A stretch of DNA of 19,996 bases from Bacteroidales bacterium UBA3623 (GTDB taxonomy: Bacteria; Bacteroidota; Bacteroidia; Bacteroidales; UBA932), in assembly GCA_002373715.1 (NCBI GenBank), contig DFLI01000091.1:9077-29072 (forward strand), written 5' to 3'. Each line of letters opens with the position of its first letter. Position 1 is the first letter of the stretch. This document shows positions 14,801 to 19,996 of this stretch, piece after piece. Position numbers and translations under genes: made by a program. The notes beneath the pieces were generated by a model. It made no database searches and was not told where the DNA came from. It saw nothing but the letters and a program-made list of their open reading frames with translations.

Positions 14801-14938
14801 CATGATGGTGTTGGACTCTACGTCCGGGAAGTTGTCCACCGGCAGCTGCACCAGGGAGAAAATACCCAGGATGGCAAACGCCAGGAATACCAGCGCGGTG
14901 GTTACCGGATGTTCTACGGATGTTCTGTAGATACTCAT
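11852..14938 (-). CDS. RND efflux pump, AcrB-like inner-membrane permease
   Basis: A 1028-residue proton-driven RND transporter that exports hydrophobic or amphipathic compounds through a tripartite channel. The length fits the HAE1 family. It begins with the usual cytoplasmic N-terminus and first transmembrane helix (VEHPVTTALVFLAFAILGIF). The proton-relay aspartates D399/D400 sit in GMVVDDAIVVLENV, and the matching lysine is in GIVVKNGIVLIDY in the second half. Large periplasmic loops follow TM1 and TM7, and the duplicated 6-helix halves are recognisable. Its start overlaps the end of the fusion-protein gene by 4 bp. Sequence alone does not tell antibiotic from bile-acid or lipid substrates, so no specific drug resistance is claimed. 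Confidence 0.95.
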   Translation of the reverse strand: MSIYRTSVEHPVTTALVFLAFAILGIFSLVQLPVDNFPDVESNTIMVMSSYPGASAEDVETNLTKVLENSLNGVPHLKNITSNSRENIAVLTLEFEYGTDIEDATNDVRDKLDMVSQSIPDGASSPYLFKFSADDMPIMILSATANQSVSALDKILDERVATPLARVTGVGTVSVSGAPKREIQVYCDPSKLEAYNLSISAISSIIASENRNIPSGSIDIGSETYTLRIKKEFQDPSELLNVVLGSVNGGTVYLRDVARITDTVEEKSQESYTNGVRGAQIIIQKQSGYNTVEVIRKVKATLANLERNLPADIKINTVVDSSNNILRTIGSLKETILITFLVVMLVVFLFLGRLKGTLIVVLSIPIALLASLMYLYATGNTLNIISMSALSIAIGMVVDDAIVVLENVTSHLERGEKPKEAAVHGTAEVGISVIASTLTMLCVFMPLTMMTGMAGIMFRQLGYIVSIIMIVSTTAALTLVPMLCALLMDNKPNNNKIFKAIFVPVNKALDAVSSGYGRLIAWCMNHKKLILVSALVIFGVVLGIYVPRMKTEFFPNADQGRLRATIELPIGTAQDVTREVAARIYEKIVADVPEIQVLSYSFGQADSENAFASMQQNGTYLISMNINVGSMEDRKRSVSEIADVIRADLKLFPELNRFNVTEGMGMGGRASVQLEIYGYDFTETETAAREIRAKMMDSGLFTQAILSRDQYTPEYEVDFDREKLALNGLNSITAATAVSAAMSGSVASYYREDGEEYNIRVRYAPEFRTSMEDLENVLITNTQGRTIKVKDLGRIVESKVPPTIQRKNRDRYISVNGIMAKGKTLSDGVEYVQDYMNAHPLPQGLTWQIGGDYEEQQEMFGSMILLALLIVILVYMVMASQFESFMGPFVIMFSIPFAFVGVALGNMASGLAIGMMSAIGIIILLGIVVKNGIVLIDYTILLQERGVSVRDASVTAAKARLRPILMTTLTTVLGMLPMALGRGEGSEMWNGLGTTVAWGLSVSTLITLVLIPVLYCGFTEHRARRRAK

Positions 14939-15945
14939 AGCACGTTCACCTTAACGCCGTCCTTCAGGAGAGCCTGTCCTTTCACCACCACCTTGTCACC
15001 TTCCTGTACGCCGCCCAGAATCTCGTATTCACGGTCCAGGTGCAGGCCCACGGTGACGGGCACATAACTTACGGTATTATCGGCCTTCAGGATATAGATG
15101 AAGCGGGTGCCGGTGCCTTCCTGCTTTACCAGGGCCTGGTCCGGAACAATCACGCTGTGGCGGGTGCCAAAGTTAATCCTTACGCGGGCATACATGCCGG
15201 GACGCAGCACGCGGTCTGTGTTGGGCACCACCACCTCTGCCTTGAAGGTATGGGTGGCGGGGTCAATGGTGGGATGCAGGCGCTCTACCTTGCCGGTGAA
15301 CACCTTTTCGGGGATGGCATCTGCGGTGAGGCTCACCTGGTCTCCCTTCTTAATCTTGGTGTATTCGCTCTCGGAGATGCCCACCAGCAACTTCACAGGG
15401 GTTACCTGCTGCACGGTGAACAGGGGGGAGCTCATGGAGAACATGTCTCCGGCGTCAAAATTACGGGCCGATACAAAACCATTGATGGGGCTGCGCAGGA
15501 TGGTGTTTTCGCGCAGGTTGTCCAGGTTGGTCTTGCGAACCTTGTAACCCAGTTCGGCAGTCTCATAATCGCTCTGGGAAAGGCCGCCCTCTTCATAAAG
15601 GCCCTTGAGGCGCTCGAATTCAATATCGTCGTTCTGGACCTGCAGTTCCATCTGATCCAGCTGGAGGCGGTCCATCTCGGCCAGAATCTGGCCCTTTACC
15701 ACGTAGTCTCCCACTTCCACGTTGATTTTGCGGATGCGGCCGGCGGTCTGCGGGGCTATATTGTTAACGGCATAAGCCTGTACGGTGGAGGCATATACGT
15801 TGTCCTGGGCCACGTCACGGCTCACGGCGGTGGCCACCTCTACATTGGGAGTGGTTTGCTCCGGGGCGGCGTTCTGATTGGCTCCCTGGTTGGCGCAGGA
15901 AACTGCGGCCAGAAGGGCGGCCATAATAGCAATTCTCTTGTTCAT
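14935..15945 (-). CDS. RND efflux periplasmic adaptor (membrane fusion lipoprotein)
   Basis: A 336-residue HlyD/AcrA-type adaptor that bridges the pump and outer-membrane channel. The N-terminus MNKRIAIMAALLAAVSC is a lipoprotein signal with the lipidated cysteine at residue 17. A lipoyl-like half-motif (GRIRKINVEVGDYVVKGQILAEM) is followed by a short alpha-helical hairpin (about residues 95-145), the second lipoyl half (ILRSPINGFVSARNFDAGDM) and the beta-barrel region containing LRPGMYARVRI. The helical hairpin is short, as in many Bacteroidota adaptors. It starts 7 bp after the TolC-like gene and overlaps the pump gene by 4 bp. Confidence 0.94.
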   Translation of the reverse strand: MNKRIAIMAALLAAVSCANQGANQNAAPEQTTPNVEVATAVSRDVAQDNVYASTVQAYAVNNIAPQTAGRIRKINVEVGDYVVKGQILAEMDRLQLDQMELQVQNDDIEFERLKGLYEEGGLSQSDYETAELGYKVRKTNLDNLRENTILRSPINGFVSARNFDAGDMFSMSSPLFTVQQVTPVKLLVGISESEYTKIKKGDQVSLTADAIPEKVFTGKVERLHPTIDPATHTFKAEVVVPNTDRVLRPGMYARVRINFGTRHSVIVPDQALVKQEGTGTRFIYILKADNTVSYVPVTVGLHLDREYEILGGVQEGDKVVVKGQALLKDGVKVNVL

Positions 15946-15952
15946 ATCTCGT

Positions 15953-17446
15953 TTATTTTTCTTCGGTGAAATCGTAACCCAGGGTTTGTTCCAGACCGGC
16001 CTTGGCCACTACAAAGTTGTATATGGCCTGGGCTGCCTGCAGGCGGGTCTGGGTGAGGGTGAGCTCCGTGTTGTTCAGGTCTGTAATGGTGCTCTTACCC
16101 AGTTTGTAGCTCTTGGCGGCAATGTCGTAAGCCTTCTGGGCCGTGCCTACGGCATCCTTTGCAGAGTCGTAGGTTTTCATGGCCGTATCCATGGTCTGGA
16201 GGCTTTGCTTAATGCCAATGCGGAGCTGGCGCTCGGTGTTCTTCCGCTGGATTTCCAGCTCGCTGGCCTGCACGCGGGTTTGCTTGATGGTATAATAGCG
16301 CTGGCCGCCGGAAAAGATGGGAATGCTCAGGCTCACGCCCACGTAGGAGTACGGGGTCCAGCGGTATTCGCTGAACTTGAAGTTGTCCGTCATGGCGTTG
16401 AAGCTGTAGGCAAAGCTCAGGCTCAAGCTGGGAATGTAGGCATACTGCTGCATGCGCACGGTCTTGGCCAGCTGCTCGGCCTGCATGTCCAGTTGCCGGA
16501 GAGAGGAGTTGTGCTCCAGGGAGGCATCGGCCCCTTCCGTTACATCTCGGAACATGGTTTCCGCATAGTCGTCCAGGCTTCCCACCACGTCAATTTCCGT
16601 TTCCAGCTCCAGGCCCATCACGGCCTTCAGCTGCCACAAAGCCAGCAGGATGCTGCTTTCGGCGTTGTACACGTTGGGAACGGCAGCGGCCACATTGCTC
16701 TTGGCGCGGGTTAAATCCAGCTCGGAGGCTTTCTGTACGTTGTACTTGCTCTCCGTGCTGCGGTAATTCTCTACGGCGTTTTCGTACACCTGCTTGTACA
16801 CCTCGAAGGCCTCTTTGGCCAGCAGCACGGCATAGTAGGCCTGCTTTACGGAGGTTACGGTGCCCAGGCGGCTCTCACGAGCCTTTTCCACGGCCAGTTC
16901 CACCTGGTCTGCCGACAGGGAGATGCTCTCCCACAGCTGGGCGTTCACCAGCGGCATGGAGGCGCTGATACCGGCGCTCCAGGTGTTCAATCGGCCCACA
17001 GCAATACCGCCGGAGTTGTCATCTTCCGGAGTGGGTTCGGGAACGTAGGGCTGGATTTTGCCGGGATGCTGGGCGATGAGCTGCTCCAGGTACCACTCAA
17101 TGGGGGCCAGAATGCCGTCAAACATGCTGGAGCTACTGCCCGAGCCGCTGTCGTCTCCGCCACCCATGTACATCACCTGTTTCTTAATGGTACGCTGGTA
17201 GGAGCCAGTGCCGTTCACCTGCGGGAACAGGGCGGCATACGTGCCTTTGCGCGCATACTGGAGGCGCTGCACTTCCATATCGGCCACCTTAACAGAGGCA
17301 TTTTCACTCAATGCAATTTTCAGGGCATCTTCCAAACTGAGCACAAGGGTGCTGTCACCCTGCGGACGCTCTGAACCCTGAAACTGCGCCCACGCTAGTG
17401 AAGGAACAAGCAGCGCGAGCACAACAACTAATTTTCTAACACACAT
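15953..17446 (-). CDS. TolC-like outer membrane efflux protein
   Basis: A 497-residue outer-membrane factor, the exit duct of the efflux complex. I start it at ATG 17444-17446 because MCVRKLVVVLALLVPSLAWAQ is a clear signal peptide and a promoter lies just upstream. The open frame extends much further (to 18388), but that part is antisense to lgt. Two OEP-type repeats of long helices are visible, with LSLEDALKIALSENASVK near residues 36-53 and the second repeat starting near TEGADASLEHNSSLRQLDMQ. An unusual insert at about residues 94-148 is rich in G, S, D, E and P. It replaces part of the first extracellular strand region and may form a loop at the cell surface. It is the first gene of the efflux operon. 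Confidence 0.93.
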   Translation of the reverse strand: MCVRKLVVVLALLVPSLAWAQFQGSERPQGDSTLVLSLEDALKIALSENASVKVADMEVQRLQYARKGTYAALFPQVNGTGSYQRTIKKQVMYMGGGDDSGSGSSSSMFDGILAPIEWYLEQLIAQHPGKIQPYVPEPTPEDDNSGGIAVGRLNTWSAGISASMPLVNAQLWESISLSADQVELAVEKARESRLGTVTSVKQAYYAVLLAKEAFEVYKQVYENAVENYRSTESKYNVQKASELDLTRAKSNVAAAVPNVYNAESSILLALWQLKAVMGLELETEIDVVGSLDDYAETMFRDVTEGADASLEHNSSLRQLDMQAEQLAKTVRMQQYAYIPSLSLSFAYSFNAMTDNFKFSEYRWTPYSYVGVSLSIPIFSGGQRYYTIKQTRVQASELEIQRKNTERQLRIGIKQSLQTMDTAMKTYDSAKDAVGTAQKAYDIAAKSYKLGKSTITDLNNTELTLTQTRLQAAQAIYNFVVAKAGLEQTLGYDFTEEK

Positions 17447-17466
17447 AAAACTAACTAAATAAGCCG

Positions 17467-17498
17467 CAAATTTACTACAAATATTGCACCAGTGCAAA
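17467..17498 (-). promoter_or_regulatory. Promoter of the RND efflux operon
   Basis: On the minus strand TTTG (17495-17498) lies 20 bp upstream of TAAATTTG (17467-17474), an exact fit to the Bacteroidota -33/-7 pattern. The -7 box is about 20 bp ahead of the TolC-like ATG. A 6-bp inverted repeat (17484-17497) overlaps the -33 box. Confidence 0.65.
17484..17497. promoter_or_regulatory. TTGCAC-CA-GTGCAA inverted repeat, possible operator
   Basis: TTGCAC (17484-17489) and GTGCAA (17492-17497) are perfect inverted copies 2 bp apart, in the divergent region between the TolC-like gene and lgt. It overlaps the -33 box of the efflux promoter and sits upstream of the lgt -7 box, so a bound dimer could repress the pump. 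No regulator gene is adjacent. The assignment is inference from position and symmetry. Confidence 0.4.
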
Positions 17499-17511
17499 TG
17501 GAAATTTTTAC

Positions 17512-17519
17512 TATCTTTG
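17512..17519 (+). promoter_or_regulatory. -7 promoter box for lgt
   Basis: TATCTTTG matches TAnnTTTG and ends 8 bp before the ATG at 17528, so the leader is very short. No convincing -33 box lies at the normal spacing. Because this box falls between ATG 17492 and ATG 17528, it supports the later start. Confidence 0.5.
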
Positions 17520-17527
17520 TGGTTGCT

Positions 17528-18415
17528 ATGGAATTTTTGGTAGTACACTGGAATATAGACCCCGCCATCCTGCACATCGGGGGATTCCAACTCAGATGGT
17601 ACTCGCTCCTGTTCGTGAGCGGCTTCATCCTGGGCTGGTACATTATGAAAAGCTTCTTCGTAAGGGAAAAGATTAGCACAGACCTGCTGGACCCCATGCT
17701 GTACATGCTGCTCATCTGCACCATCGTGGGCGCCCGCCTGGGTCACTGCCTGTTCTACGAACCCAGCTATTACCTGGGCAGCTGGAGGGGCTTCCTGGAT
17801 ATCTTCATGCCCTGGAAAGGCGGCCTGGCCAGCCACGGCGGCACCATCGCGCTCATCCTGGGCATCTGGTGGTATGCCAAAAAGTACGGCCCCGCCAACG
17901 ATTTTGACTTCGTTTGGGTGATGGACCACCTGGTCATTCCCATCTCCTTCGCCGCCTGCTTCATCCGCCTGGGAAATCTCTTCAATTCGGAAATTTACGG
18001 CGGCCCCACAGACCTTCCCTGGGGCTTTGTGTTCGAGCGTAACGGAGAAACCGTTCCCTGCCATCCCACGCAGCTCTACGAGGCCGGAACGTACCTCCTG
18101 CTGGGTCTTTTCCTGCTGTGGCTGTACTGGAAGAAACTGGACAATGTGTACCGCGGCACCTTCGTGGGTATCTTCATGATTGTGTGCTTCGGCAGCCGTT
18201 TCCTCATTGAATTCATCAAGAACGACCAGGTGGACTTTGAGGCCAACATGGCCCTGAACATGGGACAGCTTCTGAGCATCCCCTTCATCCTGCTGGGCAT
18301 TGGCTTCCTGGTGTATGCTTACACCAAGAAACTGCCCGCCCGCGCCGTGCATCCCGAGCCCAGCCCCAAGGCCAAGCCCGAAACGCATTACGCCCGTCCG
18401 CTGAATCAGGATTAG
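17528..18415 (+). CDS. lgt: Prolipoprotein diacylglyceryl transferase Lgt
   Basis: Lgt moves a diacylglyceryl group from phosphatidylglycerol to the cysteine of prolipoproteins, the first step of lipoprotein maturation in the inner membrane. It serves the lipoproteins encoded nearby, such as the efflux adaptor and GldH. I use ATG 17528 (295 residues). The in-frame ATG at 17492 would place a promoter box inside the gene. Hydrophobic segments span the length, with the catalytic-region ASHGGTIAL (H103), the Lgt signature-like stretch containing RLGN (147-150) before FNSEIYG, and HPTQLYE (179-185). The C-terminal ~25 residues are a basic, proline-rich tail. It diverges from the efflux operon and overlaps the methyltransferase gene tail-to-tail. 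Confidence 0.95.
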   Translation: MEFLVVHWNIDPAILHIGGFQLRWYSLLFVSGFILGWYIMKSFFVREKISTDLLDPMLYMLLICTIVGARLGHCLFYEPSYYLGSWRGFLDIFMPWKGGLASHGGTIALILGIWWYAKKYGPANDFDFVWVMDHLVIPISFAACFIRLGNLFNSEIYGGPTDLPWGFVFERNGETVPCHPTQLYEAGTYLLLGLFLLWLYWKKLDNVYRGTFVGIFMIVCFGSRFLIEFIKNDQVDFEANMALNMGQLLSIPFILLGIGFLVYAYTKKLPARAVHPEPSPKAKPETHYARPLNQD

Positions 18416-19359
18416 CGCTTCAGCCGCACGTAGATACTGAGCGGCAGCACTTTATTGAAAGAATCATTGAAGGCCAGTTCCCCGGAAGTCATTTCGCGGA
18501 ACTGGTTTTTGAATGCCTCCCTCACCACGGTTTCTCCCAGGGCGGCGCTGTAGCCGTTGGAGTAGAGGTTAAGCACCATGAAGGAATCCCTTTCTCCAAG
18601 GATGGCGGCTACATTTTGCAGCAGGCCGAAGAGAAGTTCGTCCAGCTTCCATTTTTCTCCGTCGGGGCCGTGGCCGTAGGCCGGAGGGTCCAGGATAATA
18701 CCGTCGTATTTGTTGCCCCTCTTGGCCTCGCGCTTGGCAAACTTGAGGGCATCCTCCACCACCCAGCGAACGCCGTCCAGGCCGCTGCGTTCCATGTTTT
18801 CGCGCGCCCAGGTGACAACCTGACGAACGGAGTCCAGGTGGGTGACATCGGCCCCGGCGCACTTGGCGGCAAGAGAGGCTGCACCCGTGTAGGCGAAGAG
18901 GTTCAGTACCTTGGGGGCAGGCAGGCCGTTGGCCTTATGGATGCGCGCAATGCGCGTGGTTTCTTTGTAGATGAATTCCCAGTTGGGGGCCTGTTCCGGG
19001 AACACGCCCACGTGCTTGAAGGAGGTGAGACCCAGGCGCAGGGCCAGATGTAGGTCGCTGGCGGCGTGGGTTTCGGCGTCGGGCTCTCCATTGTAGGTAA
19101 TGCCCCACTGGTCCTCCATCTTCTTGGCTTTCTCCCAGGTGCCGCTGTCTTCCTTGCCGGCCTTGCCGAATCCGGCGCCGGGCTTGAAGGTTACGTGCAG
19201 CAGGCGTTTCCAATCGGCCTCACTCATAGAGGGCGTCCAGAGGGCCTTGGGTTCCGGCCTTCTGAGCACATATTTGCCAAAACGCTCCAGTTTTTCGCCG
19301 TTTCCGCTGTCCAGGAGTTCGTAGTCTTTCCAATAAGCTGCAGGGAATTCAACCGCCAT
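18412..19359 (-). CDS. RlmI-like class I SAM-dependent rRNA methyltransferase
   Basis: A 315-residue methyltransferase. The SAM-binding motif is VLNLFAYTGAASLAA (151-165), followed by acidic THLD (173-176), and the catalytic-type motif IILDPPAYGHG (221-231). This pattern fits the RlmI/RlmK C5-cytosine or related large-subunit rRNA methyltransferases (PF10672). It lacks the cysteine pair typical of RNA m5C enzymes in the usual place and has no N-terminal PUA domain, so the modified base is uncertain. N-terminal residues 1-90 (FGKYVLRRPEPKALW and onward) form the small beta domain common to Bacteroidota members. Its stop codon TAA overlaps the lgt stop TAG in the shared sequence TTAG. It diverges from pgk. 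Confidence 0.83.
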   Translation of the reverse strand: MAVEFPAAYWKDYELLDSGNGEKLERFGKYVLRRPEPKALWTPSMSEADWKRLLHVTFKPGAGFGKAGKEDSGTWEKAKKMEDQWGITYNGEPDAETHAASDLHLALRLGLTSFKHVGVFPEQAPNWEFIYKETTRIARIHKANGLPAPKVLNLFAYTGAASLAAKCAGADVTHLDSVRQVVTWARENMERSGLDGVRWVVEDALKFAKREAKRGNKYDGIILDPPAYGHGPDGEKWKLDELLFGLLQNVAAILGERDSFMVLNLYSNGYSAALGETVVREAFKNQFREMTSGELAFNDSFNKVLPLSIYVRLKR

Positions 19360-19363
19360 ATCT

Positions 19364-19394
19364 TTTGAATTTTTTACAAAGATAGCTATCTTTG
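19364..19394 (+). promoter_or_regulatory. pgk promoter
   Basis: TTTG (19364-19367), a 19-bp spacer, then TATCTTTG (19387-19394) is a full match to the Bacteroidota -33/-7 consensus on the plus strand. It would start transcription near 19400, giving a leader of about 28 bases before pgk. The -7 box forms the right half of an 18-bp palindrome shared with the opposing promoter. Confidence 0.75.
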
Positions 19395-19406
19395 CGGACT
19401 GGACAA
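19377..19406 (-). promoter_or_regulatory. RlmI-like gene promoter
   Basis: On the minus strand the -7 box TATCTTTG (19377-19384) lies 19 bp downstream of a TTG (19404-19406), a reasonable -33. The -7 box is 17 bp ahead of the ATG at 19359. It is divergent from, and only 2 bp away from, the pgk -7 box, so the two promoters overlap fully. Confidence 0.65.
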
Positions 19407-19428
19407 TAATTTATAATCGCTATAATCC

Positions 19429-19996
19429 ATGCAACAATTCATTGACAAGTACGATTTCACCGGCAAAAAAGCCATCGTACGCGTAGACTTCAACGTTCCC
19501 CTTAACGAAAACTTCGAGATCACGGACGACACCCGTATCCGCCGTGCCATGCCCACCCTTAAGAAGGTGCTTGCCTCCGGAGGTTCTGTGATTATCATGA
19601 GCCACCTGGGCCGTCCCAAGAAGGTAGATCCCAAGTTCTCCCTGAAGCACATTGTAGGTCGCGTAAGCGAATGCCTGGGCGTTCCCGTCCAGTTTGCCGA
19701 TGACTGCCAGAAGGCCGATGCTCAGGCCGCTGCCCTGAAGCCCGGTGAGGCCCTCCTCCTGGAGAACCTCCGTTTCTACGCAGAGGAAGAAGGCAAGCCC
19801 CGCGGACTGGCCGAGGATGCCTCCGACGAGGAAAAGAAGGCCGCCAAGGCCGTTGTGAAGGCTTCCCAGAAGGAATTCGTGAAGAAGCTGGCCAGCTATG
19901 CAGATTGCTACATCAACGACGCCTTCGGTACTGCTCACCGCGCCCACGCTTCCACCGCCCTCATTGCCGAGTACTTCCCCAATGACAAGATGTTCG
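19429..19996 (+). CDS. pgk: Phosphoglycerate kinase (N-terminal part, cut by window edge)
   Basis: This is the glycolytic enzyme that makes ATP from 1,3-bisphosphoglycerate. About 189 residues are visible before the right edge. The 3-phosphoglycerate-binding motifs are present: VRVDFNVPL (18-26), SHLGRP (58-63), LLENLRFYAEEEG near 108-120 and YINDAFGTAHRAHAS near 162-176. A lysine- and alanine-rich stretch (EEKKAAKAVVKASQKEF) between these motifs fits the Bacteroidota form. The start ATG 19429 follows a well-formed promoter. The ATP-binding C-terminal half lies outside the window. Confidence 0.98.
   Translation, partial: MQQFIDKYDFTGKKAIVRVDFNVPLNENFEITDDTRIRRAMPTLKKVLASGGSVIIMSHLGRPKKVDPKFSLKHIVGRVSECLGVPVQFADDCQKADAQAAALKPGEALLLENLRFYAEEEGKPRGLAEDASDEEKKAAKAVVKASQKEFVKKLASYADCYINDAFGTAHRAHASTALIAEYFPNDKMF

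Noticed and set aside
15040..15969. 309-codon plus-strand open frame opposite the adaptor gene
   Set aside because: It is antisense to the membrane fusion protein gene, which has full family features and tight operon spacing.
17492..17527. Earlier lgt start at 17492
   Set aside because: It would include the TATCTTTG promoter box and half of the inverted repeat in the coding region.
17447..18388. N-terminal extension of the TolC-like frame to 811 residues
   Set aside because: The extra ~314 codons are antisense to lgt, whose protein has clear family motifs, and a signal peptide and promoter mark the true start at 17446.

Overview
The window looks like a chromosomal housekeeping segment from a GC-rich member of the Bacteroidales (phylum Bacteroidota); I would not name a genus. 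The reasons are: TAnnTTTG-type -7 promoter boxes with TTTG-like -33 boxes about 19-20 bp upstream; few recognisable Shine-Dalgarno sequences; the lineage-typical gldH-ricT-holB cluster; a DnaB gene beside a zinc-ribbon coiled-coil protein, Nif3 and a MerR-like gene; and an RND pump operon ending in a small PG0541-type gene. There are 22 genes, two of them cut by the window edges. No phage, transposase, tRNA, rRNA or CRISPR locus was seen. No gap without a gene exceeds about 180 bp.

Layout. From 5111 down to 1, on the minus strand, lies a tight run: MerR-like regulator, Nif3-like protein, zinc-ribbon coiled-coil protein, dnaB, a DUF3108 protein, rseC and rnfB (cut by the left edge). From 11333 down to 5248, also minus, lie thioredoxin, an outer-membrane beta-barrel protein, a LOG-family protein, a long-chain polyprenyl diphosphate synthase, holB (delta'), ricT, gldH and trmB. 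From 17446 down to 11513 lies a tripartite RND efflux operon in the order TolC-like, membrane-fusion lipoprotein, AcrB-like pump, PG0541-type protein. On the plus strand, lgt (17528-18415) diverges from the efflux operon and converges on an RlmI-like methyltransferase (minus, 18412-19359). That gene in turn diverges from pgk (19429 to the right edge).

The most notable structure is not a protein system. It is a family of small hairpin repeats (8-bp arms such as ATGCCCGG/CCGGGCAT, ATTCCCGG/CCGGGAAT, ATGGCCGG/CCGGCCAT) scattered through the window. Arm sequences differ between copies but stay paired, which is compensatory change. Two copies bracket short tandem arrays (23-bp units near 5179-5249, 25-bp units near 11401-11512) that abut the stop codons of trmB and the PG0541-type gene. 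Two hairpins sit in frame inside trmB. A related repeat with the same outer ends forms the 5' end of gldH and appears to supply its GTG start and first codons. This suggests a REP/MITE-like element still shaping gene ends here.

A second point is the pgk/methyltransferase promoter region. Two divergent -7 boxes form one perfect 18-bp palindrome (19377-19394), so only one direction could plausibly be used at a time.
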